NCBI GenBank assembly: GCA_025201765.1
Contig: MU623361.1
Coordinates: 1-64,000 of the forward strand
DNA from: Daldinia sp. FL1419
Taxonomy: Eukaryota > Ascomycota > Sordariomycetes > Xylariales > Hypoxylaceae
DNA: 64,000 nt
Direction: 5' to 3'
Part shown: positions 12,281 through 24,979 of the stretch, piece after piece
Layout of the letters: each line of letters begins with the position of its first letter
How positions within the stretch are numbered: the stretch's first letter is position 1
Position numbers and translations under genes: made by a program
The notes under the pieces: generated by a model
Told to the model about the DNA's origin: nothing
What the model saw: only the letters and a program-made list of their open reading frames with translations
Databases searched by the model: none

Positions 12281-13346
12281 ATCGATACCTAGCCTTGCCA
12301 CTCAACCTCGAAGCGAACGCTACATACTCCCCGGTCAACTCCCACTCCACCCATTCGTCCATATGAAGTGCCCTTTACTCCCTTTTGTCTCTACGGTGTC
12401 CAACGGGGGACCAAGCTTATCTACGAGTATTGAGTACGCCGCCTCGGAGTAGGGGGGTCCCCACACCCTCATGCACTTCCCCTATCTCTTAAGTTAGGCG
12501 ATATGAAATGACAATGACGCCGCCCATGGAATTCCGATGTGGGCACTGATGGCTTATGTTAAAGCTCCATGTTGAGGATAGCAGGCAATGTTCAGGCGCC
12601 CGGTACGGAACCGAAGAAATATCGTGATCCAACAGAAATGTCGGTCTAGACGACCCACTATAGCGCCATGGTGGTGCGAACAAGCCTAGTGGGCTGGCTC
12701 TCGGACTCGCGCTGATGCGCTGATGGCTTAACTATTTTAAAGTGACTCAACTTTTTCTCAAATGAATGCACAATTCGGGAGGCGATTAGCCTTTGTGTGA
12801 ACCGGATACGGCGTGACGGTCCATCGGTCTCACGAGCGCTACGGCACACCCACCACCGGTCGACTCCTAGTAATTATCACATGCGATGCGGCATGATGAT
12901 AGTTTCTAGTACATATCCTTCTCCTGATGTACGTAGAGGAATCTTAGGAGGCTCTAGAAGCAAAGCGTGCACACAACAGGGCGGGATAGACCATGGTAAC
13001 ACCGTAGTGACCTAGTACGAAGAAAAGAAAAGGGATTTTATGCCGTCGCCCGTCCTGCAGTTTGACAGGTACGCAGACATAAGAAGAGAGATTTGTGTTC
13101 GACCTGAAGCGAATGATGTCGCAAGGCGACATAATCTACAGCCTACTTGTCCTTTTTCACCTCAATACATAAATAGGTATTTGCCATTCAAGTCATCATG
13201 TCACAAGGAATAAACCGAAGCTGGCGTTGATTGGTTGATCTGCCCTTAGGCACCCACGACGCAGCAACCGCTACTTTTTTTTTATTAGGCTCGGGTGCAT
13301 TGGATGGTGGTGCATTGGTACCCAACGGCGAGAACAGGCATTTTCC

Positions 13347-13374
13347 TTTTTTTTTTTTTTTTTTTTTTTTTTTT
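13347..13374. repeat. poly(T) tract of 28
   Basis: An uninterrupted run of 28 T on the plus strand (A on minus), flanked by C-rich words. It could be the A-tail of a minus-strand retroposed copy, but no retroelement remnant is visible beside it, so I treat it as a simple homopolymer. Confidence 0.85.
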
Positions 13375-14372
13375 CTTTTCTACCAGCCTGCTTTTTTGGT
13401 TCACAGTGCCACGTCCCGTTGGCTCATCGTGGGTGTTAAGTGCCTAATCGCATCGTGCGGGATGAGACCACCCTCTAAGTGGCGGGGCCCCGTTCCAAAT
13501 TGTATCTAGCTAGTGATGTCGAGGCTGCTCTTGGTTACGTCCCCGGCCACAAACGACGGTGCCGGCCCAGTTAAGGGACGGTGCTTAATCTCATACAAAG
13601 CAAGAATAAAAAAAAAAAAACCCCTTCTCGTACATAATACACACAATACAGTACCCTCTTTTTCATTTGGGAATGAAGTTTGGTCAGTAGGGTGTCAACC
13701 CGAGCCACAAAGGGACGGAATACAAGGCATTATGGAATAATCCTCCTCATGTGGATTGGGATTTTATCCAAGCTAAAGGGAGGGGGGTGGACGTGTGCGT
13801 GTATAATAGGAAGTCTAGACGCCGCGCCTCGTGCCCGTGAAAGGTTTTTAAGGAAGTTTTTGGTCTTCTTTTGGGAGGATTTTCAGATCTCGACGAGCCG
13901 ATGAGAGAGAAATAGACAGAGTTAAGTGAGGAAGTCCTCAAAAAAAGATTTACATGAGCCAAAGCAGCCCAACCCGGAAAAGGCCACCGAACGATCGAAA
14001 TTTTTGCTCCACCGACGGCTTTATTAAGTAGTCAGAACTGCGACACTCAAGTCAAGTCTTCCTTGTTTTAGCTCTTCTCTTCAAAGCAAAAAGAAGGAGA
14101 GAAAAAAAATAATAAGAACAATTCAAATCCATCCCTTTTCCTACATTCCAGGATTATATTTGTCGGTCAGAAACGAGCTTGGCTTATACCTAGACGGGAC
14201 AAGCCTTTCGATTTATTATTTTGTACGGATTGACCGATCACTACCGAAGAGTTGCATCGAGAAAAAGAAGCGGTGCAGGTGTTTGTTGCCTCCTAGATGC
14301 GAGACATACGGGCACCGGCCATCCATCCCTCCCATATTTGGAAATCCTAACTTAGAAGGTTGGCCTGTCAGT

Positions 14373-14435
14373 CCTGTTCATCCTGTTCATCCTGTCCACC
14401 CTGACCATCTTGTTTATTCGTCCTGTTCATCGTTC
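14373..14435. repeat. CCTGTTCAT-type 9 bp minisatellite
   Basis: Successive units CCTGTCAGT, CCTGTTCAT, CCTGTTCAT, CCTGTCCAC, CCTGACCAT and CTTGTTTATTCGT, CCTGTTCAT form a diverged tandem array. It would translate to a Val-His-Pro repeat in one frame, but the frame has no valid start or domain. Confidence 0.8.
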
Positions 14436-15130
14436 ATCAGCCACACTTTTCCACGCTCTGTCCAGGCTACCCTTGGTTTTAACCCTTGGTAGTCTAGAAT
14501 TCCATTGTGGTTTGGATTAGGGATAGTGAGATAGCGACCTGTTCCCTTTTCCCATGTCCAAAGCCCCCCCTCCCCCCCTCTGCTGCAACGAACAGATCAT
14601 TCCCAGCTTGTTGGACCCATCGCTGCGCGTCAACTCACCCGCCGGGGGATCGATTCTATCCCTTCCGCTTTCACCAAGTCGTCAGACCGGATGAGATTTG
14701 CCAAACTCTCCTGCATCTCGAACGCCAGCAGGCTGTAATCTCGCTCTCACTGCAATACCTACCCTAGGTTATACGTATTACTACCTCTTATTACATCTCT
14801 GTGACACTATTCGATATCACTTTTTATATTATTATTGCTGTTGCCTTTTTGCTCGTTATTACTTATACGTTGATACTGTAATAATTACCTACCTAGGTAT
14901 TTATCCCATATATTCTCTCGTCTCATACGAGGCACACCTATTAAATAAGGCATAGGGCATCGTTCTCCGCCAACCATTGCCTCCCACGCGCCCCATTTTG
15001 TACAGTGACACCGCTCCACTGTGTCCGCGAGAAAAACAGCCAGCTCATTGGTCTTATTACCTGTCCGGAGAAAGACATCTTGTCCTCTCAGCTGACAACC
15101 ATTCGCTACCCCCTCTACCCTCCTAATAAC

Positions 15131-15712
15131 TGGCTTATCTATCTTTCTCTCTTTCTCCCTCTCCCTCTCTCCTTCTCCCTCTCTCCCTCTCCCTCTTATT
15201 CCTCGACGTTCTACATATTCTACTATTCCTAATAAGTCGCGAACTGGTTTCTTTCGGCGCTACGACATTGTTCCATCGCCAAGAGTACCGTACTTCTTCC
15301 TACGCAACGCATATCTTCAGCTGTTTGTGACCCTGCAAAGCCCTGTAGGTCACTATCGCCACCCGTTAAGGATTGGACTGCACGTCCGCGCCACCATCCC
15401 TGTCCGAGCCAAGTTGGTGTCGCCATTGTGCCTTGTCACTTTCCCCTAATAGGCCCCTCCTTTCGCAGTAGGACTTTTTTTGTGCCGCGGGTCCATATTC
15501 TAGTACCCACCAGCAAAAGCGTCTGCCGCCTTTTCTCCTCCCCACCACCCACTTCTCTTCCTCCTCACCCATCTTCTCGACCGCCTATTCCTCTTACTAT
15601 TCTCCTCCACGTTTCTCGTCCTTCTACCGTCGACTTTTATTCCTCCCCTTTTCCTCTCCTACCTAATCGTCGTCGACCGGTAATTTTTTCTCCATCAACT
15701 CCCCCGACCACG
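15131..15712 (+). promoter_or_regulatory. pyrimidine-rich promoter/5' leader of rfeG
   Basis: The 580 bases before the RfeG start are strongly C+T rich on the coding strand, with runs of CTCCCTCT around 15140-15200 and TTCCTCCTC runs at 15530-15670. CT tracts directly upstream of the start are a hallmark of well-expressed filamentous fungal genes and often mark the transcription start zone. The exact start site cannot be read from sequence. Confidence 0.5.
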
Positions 15713-17055
15713 ATGTCTAGAAGACCAGCACCAGCCGGCGGTAGTGCTCTACCCCCTCAAAACCGCCAGAACGAATATTTCGTTCCTAGGGATGGCATCG
15801 ACCGCGAAGTTATTACGGCTGACATTTGTCGCTACCTTGGGAACGATGCCCTCGTTCGCCCCGGTACATACGAGGTAACGACCATCCAGACCTGATGAAA
15901 ATTTTTCCCCAAACCTCACGCTGACATTGCGTGCGTTGCAGAACCCCCAGAGCGGTCAGATCATCCAAGGCTACTATATAAACGCCTACCGCAACTTGAC
16001 GACGGTAAGATTTTTTTCCCCACCTAGGCGACGCCCAACATCGCAATTCATTAACAATATTTTTCCGTAGGCGATGATCGAAGACCTAAAGGCAGATTCC
16101 GCACGATGGGATCAAGAAAGGCGGCAACAATCGGCGAGCCGTAATAACGCCGCCGGAGGTACTATTGCCTCGAGAGATTCTAACGGCTCTTATGTCAGAC
16201 TCTCTAACTCCCCTATAGTCCAGTACCGCAATTCGGATACGCATCAGTCCCGTCAATACTATGGTCCGACTGAAAGTGGATTTGCAGCGGGAAACCCAAA
16301 CCGAGACCCCTATGGTGATGCTACTCCCAGATACCCAGGAACCGGTTCCGCAGGTTATACGGGAGCCGCTGGCTCTTACGCGGCCCAACAGTATCCCCAG
16401 GGTGGGTATAGCACCCAACAAGGATATACAACCCAGGCATCGCAATTCCAGCCTCCGTCTGCAAGTGTGACTTATCCTCCGATGCCCGCACAAGGATTTG
16501 GCCAGGCCGGCCAGGAACCTCCATTCCAACTGGTTGGAGCAGACTCGCGAGTAGCGACAAACCCGCAATCCATGTATAATGATCCGTATGCCGGCTCACG
16601 GGTAGACCCTAGGGATCAGAGGACTCCCATTACCACGATACCACCCAGTAGGACTACTTACGCGACCTCAGGAGCACCCGTACCACAAGGTTACCCAGCT
16701 TCAGCAGCTGGCGGCGGATATTACCCTTCGAACCCTTCGCCCTCCAACCCACCCTACCCAGCAGCGCAGCCTCAAGACCCATTCCTAGGACGCGGTGCGT
16801 ACACAAGTGGTTTCTGATTTAACACTCCCTATTCCAGTTTCTGATTGTTTAGCGTCTCCAGCAGGCACGTCCTACAATTCAGCACAAGATCCACAGTATG
16901 AAACAACCCCTGCTCCCTCTCGCAACTCAGCCACAGCATCGAGTACACAACTCACTGGCAGTGGATCGTCGTCGCGACATCGTGAAAGGGATAGTGTTGA
17001 CCGACATACCGATTCCAGGCACGCCCACCGGTCCCACCGTCCAGGCCGAAATTAA
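15713..17055 (+). CDS. rfeG: RfeG-type transcriptional regulator
   Basis: Four exons, 15713-15874, 15942-16004, 16071-16794 and 16853-17055 (introns of 67, 66 and 58 bp), give 383 residues. The N-terminal block (NEYFVPRDGIDREVITADIC, RYLGNDALVRPGTYE, then NPQSGQIIQGYYINAYRNLT, MIEDLKADSARWDQERRQQ) is the conserved core of proteins annotated as RfeG in Aspergillus and relatives. The core spans three exons and is only continuous with these splice junctions. The rest is low complexity, rich in Tyr, Gly, Gln, Pro and Ser (APAAQPQDP-like), as in prion-like or activation domains. The tail is Arg/His/Ser rich (HRERDSVDRHTDSRHAHRSH). If the last intron were retained, the protein would stop early at 16817 after YTSGF; the spliced form matches the family tail better. 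The molecular function is poorly known, and regulator is the family annotation. Confidence 0.9.
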
Positions 17056-20000
17056 GCCCGCTGGAATGTTTTCGGCGTGACTTTCCGTCTTGCCAGTGAT
17101 ACTTCCATGATTAATTGTTTCATTGCCCGAGATTCCCGAGATTCCCAGGATTTGGAGTCCAGCAAAACCGCATCCGTGGTCTTTTTCCGGACTTTTTTGC
17201 CATGCAAAAATTAAAAAAATTAGACCGGGTTATGAATTCTGCAGACGTTTGAAAGTCTTGCATAGTTGCAAAGTCTGCGACTTTTGAAATAATATGTTGC
17301 TACCACCGGACCTCAACTCCCCCCTGAGAGACCTGGATTCCAACCAGCATCATTCCAATACTACTACTATTACTACGTTACTACGTTTAAGGGGCGGCTT
17401 TTTACTACTACGATTACATCCCGCACATGAATACTTCCTAGGGGCCCAGAATGGATACGGCGTACTTATGAACGGGGAAACTTCGTTGTTAACGATTTGC
17501 ATATGGGTGGGCCTCAATTGACTTGAAATGACGACGACCATTGTTATTGCTATGCCTTTGTACGGAGTTGGCTTATGCCACACATTTTATACCAGGCTCT
17601 AGGCCGGCGGGGAAAAGAAGTTCTCTTTTATAACTTGGTTAGTATTTCTATTACTATCTACGGATCGGCTCCTGCCACTACTTGCTGTCCGGATCCAGCC
17701 GAAGGAGGCTTGCTTGATATTTCATACTTTTCCGGGTTTGCGAATTCCCAAATGGTCCAAGTTTTCGCAAATGTTGTTGCATTATGGTGAGATGCTGGAA
17801 TGATTTTTTATTTACTAATAGATAGGGCTCGAGATCCGGACAGCAAGGTGAGCACTGGACGGATTGTATATATATGTGCCAACCACTCCTGCGAAGGATA
17901 TCTTCCAAGATTTCAATATTTTTTCTTCTCCTGCCTGGCAATTCCTTCATGGACTCTTTGACCACGCCGTGCATGTACTGCTGACTACACAGGTTTACCA
18001 AAAGGGAATAAATATATAGCATTTATGGCTTATCAACTCCGAGGATTATTCCCAGAGGACACCATAGAGGATACAGACTGGAACACCGGACTGATTTACC
18101 ATGGCTTCAACGCAAACCATATGGGCTACACTTCCGCTGGATACAGCATCACCCGGACATCCCAAGGACAGAGGCCCTGGACATGGACAATTGGCAAGCC
18201 TGCCATGAATCACCAGCCTGAGCAAGGCTACGGTGCCCAAAAAAAAAGTTTTTATCGCTGAACATCAGCCTGACAGGTGAGATCTCATTCCCTAAGCTAC
18301 ACCCACGTGAGGACTACTACCTACCCAAGTCTTGTTCATTGCCTGTGACATGATTTCATCAACCATGACCAATTGAAGGAATGTGTTTCTGATGTCTGCC
18401 ACTGGCAATACGGTTGGGTAAGTGAGACCGCCTCGATCTCACCGATTCCCACAGACTGGCCCTGAATCCTACAATCCGCCGAGGATTCTTGGAGAATAAG
18501 GGAACAGATGATTTTCCGGACAAGGGACCCGGGCAGTACAACTATACCTGAGCCTGGTGGCCATGGCAGTACAGGCCGGACGACTTACTAGTTCAATCTA
18601 CCTTTGCAGAGGATTCCAAAGCCGTCAAGGAAAAGAACATCGTAAGATGGTCTATCCGGAGATAGGCATTGCATACCAAGGATTTCTTGCAAACCAAAGG
18701 AAATATCTATCCTATGGAGTATCATGAGAGGATCGACATTCCGGACTTGTTCAATCAACCAACAACCAATAACAACCCGGCTTTCCTTGGGGATATTTGT
18801 CTTGAGTGCAATTGCAGAAGCGTACGGCCTTGTCTTATCAGTTTGCTCGCTCGTCCTGAGTGTTACCCGGAGAGGACCCATGGACTTTGGCCCAAGGCCT
18901 GTGGATAGGACTACTGTTTGCTTACTGCTCTTCGCCGGATTGCAAGGACCGCTTGCCTGGAACCGCAAGGAATCGACCTATCCAGCCCATCGTCAGTTAG
19001 TAGCCTTTGCCTGTCCCTATCCTATTTTTTTATCAGATTTCTTCTGTTTCGTCTCGGCTCTGTGATACCGTTATGTCTTCTCTGCTGTGGGCTGTCGCTG
19101 GACTCCGGGACTTTTGTTACTCGGGATGAGGATGGACTGGATTGATGCTTACCCCAAGCATACGTGGTGCTTAGGAATGGATGAGGTTGATTAATTATGT
19201 TGTGGTTTAGGCTGGGCGGGTTAACTTGCTGCAGTTCTGTCTATGTGTGTATGCTTGTGTAGGCAGGGGAAGGGTCTTGGTTACAGGGTTTTCTTGTTGT
19301 TAGTCATGGATTTGTGTGTCGTCGACGGAAGTTAAGGGGTGGATGATATTACGGTTGGTGGACTGATGGCCCGTTAGGCGTGGAGGAGGTTGAGCAGATA
19401 TATGCCTTGAGAATACAAAGTGCTATTCTGTTCATTCATTCGTTTACGTATGCTTATGTTGTTCGTTAATTCGGTTGTGATGATGTCCATTGCATATCAC
19501 GCTCTTCGCAGATCACTTGTTCGTTCAATCGTCTTAATTTACGATTATAGCATCGACACTCAAGCAATTTAACCTAAGATAGAAAAAAACTCATGTCGAC
19601 CTAGAGTATCGACAATACCTACCTTGATGATATATAGACTTATCCTGTCAATGCTGACTGGCCATGTCCAGAGCTATTTGGCGACTGAAGACCTATGTCT
19701 TGCAGGCACGTTTATTATTACCCTTAGAGGCGGGTATATATACCTACCTAGGTACCTATACATATTCTCCTGAAAACCCTTACTTAAGGCACCATCTAAC
19801 TACATTCTTATTCGATGGGGATGCCTCTAAATTCAGCCATCCCGTGCCGTTCCAGGAGAAGAAGAAAGGCGCCCCGGGGCTGCCGGCAGGCCACCAGGCT
19901 TCGTAGTAGAATCTTCACGTTCACGGGCTTTACCCACAGCCACTGTTAGATACGCCAAAACAAGTCGATGTTTAGATTATGTTTGGAGTAGCACTACCGG

Positions 20001-23000
20001 CACCGGCATCTAATAGATTTCTACGAGTTGCGTATCATCCCCACGCTCAGCTTTAGTAGATTCGCAGCTTGGATTTATCCGTATTGGCTCCCGAATTACA
20101 CTAAGAAGGCTGTCTATACGGTGAGGAGTCGAATACCGCGAACGAGGTTGTATGCTGGCAGTTTAAAATTAGACCGAGCTACTTTGGTTGGAAGACTTAT
20201 ATATTACGAAACTTCGTACTGATCCTGGCGGATTTACTTTATATCCTAGACTTACGATCCAGTCATGTCAGATTGACAGTTGTTTATTCCGCTTACGAAT
20301 GTAAGTTAGAGTCTCCTTGACAGCCTCTGAATCTGTGATACTAAGGGGGTGGGTGATCTTATCAAGTCTACCATAGGACCTATGTTTTACGTGACTATTT
20401 TATTGTCTATGCCGTCAAGTCTCAAGAGGAAATTCTGTGTGTGCCTCATGGGGCAATCCATTTCTAGATTCTAGAACGTCTAATACATCATCCACTTACG
20501 GCGAGGAGCTGAATCATTCGACTATAGAAATCCCTTCATCTGCCTCGCGTCGCGCCTCTTATCCGCCCCGAGCCCCCGACTTTAGACTGCCTCTCGTGTA
20601 CCGGGCCGCTTCAACGTCGGACGCAGTATAGCAAATACGAACAAGCACCTTGATGGAAAATATCGTGACAACAGTTCGGTGTACTTTTGCTGTGTAACCA
20701 GACGTCGAAGTATTGGGGTCCAAAACTTATGAGGCTCTGCTGATACATGAATACATTCTTTCTTTTTTCCCCCTTCCCTTGTAAGCCTGTTATTAGGCAA
20801 CCGTCAGCTTGACTCACAAATATTTTCGGTAGCTCGACGGCGCCTAGCTTGCCTGCGCCTATAACATGTATATTTCGCCGATTGTTACGCTGAGATGCGT
20901 ATGATGAGCGTGTTAGCGCTCAGTTCCAAGACTTTGCCTGCCGAGAGCACTGTTACCTCACGATCCTTCCGACGAGCTCCTAAACGAGCGGTGAATTTAT
21001 CCCAAATGGGAATCGAATGTCGGCCGTAGGACTGCTCCGTATGCCGTGGTCAGTGTGTAGAGAGGCGGTTTACTTTGCGTTTCCCTTGTGTCCTGTGTCC
21101 GATACGATACCGGTACCGGTGATAAGAGACTATAGGTAACTACTTTGACGTTATATGGTTAAGTGACATCAACCCTTAAAGGTGATACCTAGCAGAGAAG
21201 ATCATGGTTATACTTCTATAAGAAGAGGTATGCCATCTTACAATGACCTTGGCATTTTCACTCAAGACGGTGAATGTCCCTCAAACGTCTTTTGAATCGA
21301 GGTTCGACATACGCTACGAATACTCGTACCCATTCACCAAATTTGCTGTGATATTCGATGAATAACATCACTCACGGTGATCCGTCTGACTTGATACCAT
21401 CTCGCATCCAATGTAGACAAACTCCAACCTATGCCATCTTTAATCCATAACGACGAACGATAGAAACTTATGGGCTCCTCAGACCAACCCCAGAATTAAC
21501 ATTGTGTAACACGCGGTCCGCAATGACGCGAGCGGAATAGTCTTGACATTTGGTGTAAGGCTGCTATGCATTAGCATCGTTCTCGGATGATATATGGCCT
21601 TGTATCAAGTAGGAAGGTAGATCCAGGGGGACAAACTGTCCTGCAGCCATCTCCAACGGTTCTTTCGCCACCATCGTCCGTCATTGGTGGTTGACACGGC
21701 CCGCGGGTTGTCTCCTTTCCGCTTTTCAAGAACTTGCTCGTCCTACTTTAACGTCTGAAGCGCCATGACGTAGCCGAGGTTGTCAACATGCGTCAAGCTA
21801 CGCCTATCAAAATGATTCTATGAATGGGTCAGTATAAAAAGCAAACTGGCACGTGGTCGATATTTCTCGCGGGCGGTTCTACGTCTTTGTGAAATGTGAT
21901 AGGTCGTGAACAGGCAGAGTTTGGTCCTGCAACCGGAGGCTTTTGGGTTGCTTGGGACATTTATGCGTAGATATGCTCTGAATTAATCAAAAATATTTGC
22001 TACTATGGAGCAGGTATCAAGTTGGTTATAAATGGTGTCGATAGTATAACGGGATCCTTATCCTGCATCCAGGGGCGTGTCTCCTGCAGACGCCCGGAGG
22101 CTTCGAGAGATATTAAATGTGAATGCCGTGCTGGGCGCTGCATGCTTATGGCTTTACACATAATTATCGTCGTACTGTTGGGAAATTTGTTAATCTAAAG
22201 GTATCTCTTTGCATAAATTATCTCGAGTATAGCTGTGCGACTGAAGATCGGTTACGATAGTATGAAGCGTGCGGTGATATGTACCAACAATCCTATTTGG
22301 CGCTACATGATTTATTACATCAAGGTCTCTCCGTAGGTGTTGTAGTAGATATAATATTGGTTATGTAGTAGGGATTTTCAGGGGTAATTTGGAAATAGAG
22401 AATTATTCAGGCCAATTAGAATTATAATGTTCGATAGTACCTCTTTAACTAAGGTAACTATTGGGGGAAAAAGGGAAAAAATGGTTTCGCTTGAGGTAAT
22501 TGTTGGAATTAACCTATGCAATATTACCAAGATATATTGTAAAATTAAGTGGGTGAGGTTATTTACAATGTGGTGGTCGGTATCCATTCTCGAAAACCGA
22601 AAAAAAAAAAAGAAAAAAAAAAAGCAATAAAAGGACTAGTTAAAAAAAAGAAAAAGTCGAAAAAATTTTATCTGTGCGGAGGGTGGGGGGAATAAAACTT
22701 GGAGAAATCTGAGCGGCATAACCCTGGAATAATACCCAATACTCAATTCGATGGAGACCCAATACCTACTTCTAAGGAAGGTGCCTACTTCTAACAAGAA
22801 TAAGACTGACTGCTTAAAAAGTTAGAGTATCTCATATAGCAGGTATTTACCTAAGGTTGGGTAATGTACATTCCCAAGGCGCAATTGTTGGAAAGGATGG
22901 AAAGAGCTAAGTAGCACCTAATTACATCGGAATTGCTTATAGATGTGAACCTTACATGTGTACCCTAAATCCTAAGGTTAGGCAAGTAACCACTTATGTA

Positions 23001-24757
23001 CATCCAAGCCAACGTGGGATTCAGCTGCAAATTTGAGAAGGGAAAGAGAGAAAGAAAAAAAAAAGCCACCAAGGCGGTGACTATGCTCGACCGCCTTCGG
23101 CTTGCCCAGTTTAGTCCGTTCAGCGATCTTTAGGTTTAATTCCGTTTGGACCCTGCTTTTCGACAGTATCACCGTCGTCATACTTTGAAGGTTACCTATT
23201 ACTACGATCCTTTGTGTCCATAGGTACCTATGAACCGTACAGTTATAGGTACCTTTCGTCTTTGTCCTATTTGTTTCATCTTGGTCCCTTCAAATCCCTC
23301 TGTAGCCGTGTTTAAATACGTATTACCTATTACCTATTATCCATTACCAATTATCTCTTCTTCCGATTTCTGTCTCATCTTCTGCATATTCCAATTCCTT
23401 CGAACCACGCTTGGGTCATATTGTGGGGGACGCATTATCCCCAATATATCCATATATATATATCTTATTAGATAGGCACCTTAAAAAGGCACTTAATATA
23501 TCTATATATTCGGTAGTTGCGTGCGGAAATCCAACAAAGATTTTTGAACTGCATTTCGTATATATATTCTTCTTTCTTTCGAGAGGCGCGTAAGATTGAT
23601 GGATGGTAGATGTCACATAAAACTAGCTTGTCTGGCAATGTCCCAATGGCCCAAGGTTAACATAAAAAGAGACTTGGCTACCATGTGTCGGCTTGCCCTA
23701 TCAAGATGAACACATTCCAAACACGTTTTCAGTTGACATTGAATGCGACCCGTATGCCTGTATGAACGGATGTGCACGTACCACTATACATGATTATACG
23801 TATTAATACACTAATAATATGCAAACACACACGTATTATACATGCCTAAATGCTGTACCTAACCGTCAGGTACCGGTCTCATTTCTAAGCAACATTAGCC
23901 ACCTCATGTTGGAAAAAAGCTTGAGCGGGAACATCAAATTAGATTTCTTCTTTTTCTTTTGTTTACGGAAAAGCGGGTAGACTGATGTAGGTATCGAGTT
24001 TAACGTATGTACCCTACATATGTATCCGTACCTACCTAGGTACCTGCTAATGTTCCTACCTAAACTTTAATGCCTCTATCAACTTTATCGGATTCGTCGA
24101 TCCAAGGTAAATATCAAAGTTCGATAGAGGTGCGCGCTCAATAGACCCTAGCAGCCCTAGCAGCCGGTTAGTTACCAACCAAGCAGCCAGTCAACGACTC
24201 AACCTACCAAGGCAAGTAAATCATGCCCTATATGTTTGTGACACGCCCGCGCTAGTACAGAGTTATGTACTGTATTGTACAATTTTATAGTTAGGCTACG
24301 CAGGCAGGGGCACAGGGCAGAGAGGTATTGTACAATACAATACCTCAGTCTTTAGGTACCTGAATAAGTACCTTCTATATCTGAGGTAAGTATTGCAGTA
24401 CTAATATATTGTGCTACTCAGCACTATTGTTAGCGTTAGGATTAGGTATAATGTTACCATAAGTACTGCTTTGATACTACTGTGATACCCAAAGGGAATA
24501 CAATGGAATAATACATAGAATACATAGAATACTACATTTAATATTACATGGGTCCTTTTTTTTGTCCATGTCCTCCCATCCATCATCTGTCCACGACCTT
24601 CAAAAAGTGCCCCGCCATTTTCGGACGGCGCAAAAAAATAACGAGTAACCTAGAGTCAGTCTAACCTCACATAATTTTTTAAAACACCACAATTGGGTGC
24701 AGCGATACAGCTGAGCCATCATCATCACAAACTTGCATTTTCGGCGGTCGACTGCCT
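17056..24757. other. 7.7 kb gene desert with scattered coding-like debris
   Basis: No complete gene is supported. A GC-richer island at about 18000-19150 has coding-like stretches in shifting frames: an ATG frame at 18025-18261 after a TATATA box, and a frame at about 18660-18908 reading FLQTKGNIYPMEYHERIDIP. Stops break them and I recognise no family. Other contents are TAGGTACC units (19740-19760, 24030-24060), an A-rich stretch (22600-22660) and several AT-rich patches after 22300. Confidence 0.45.
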
Positions 24758-24979
24758 TTTTTTTTTTTTTTCTCTTCCACCATATCCTTATCCTTTTTTT
24801 TTCTTCTTCTTCGCTTTTCCCTTTCGTCGAGTCGACCCGGTCTAACGGGCACAACCCGAGTCCTTGCCGAGCAAGAAAAAAAAAGATCAACGTCATTCTC
24901 GTCACCCTCTCAACATCAGCCCCCCCCAAAAATACAACAACAACAGATCAGCATAACGTAACAATATTAGGAATCAATC
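24758..24979 (+). promoter_or_regulatory. promoter/5' leader of the importin gene
   Basis: A T14 tract and TTCTTCTTC/CTTTTCCC pyrimidine runs at 24758-24830 are followed by an A- and CA-rich leader up to the ATG at 24980. This CT-then-CAA arrangement is common just upstream of fungal starts. No specific factor site is claimed. Confidence 0.4.

Larger units (their letters stand above)
12281..15130. other. intergenic region with homopolymer and short repeats
   Basis: No gene is supported here. It contains a 28-base T tract at 13347-13374, an A tract at 13608-13620, and a tandem block of about 9 bp units (CCTGTTCAT and variants) at roughly 14373-14435. Open frames are short, overlap the repeats and show no domain. 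Confidence 0.5.

Noticed and set aside
13347..13374. Poly(T) tract as the tail of a retroposon
   Set aside because: No reverse-transcriptase remnant, target duplication or gene copy is visible beside it.
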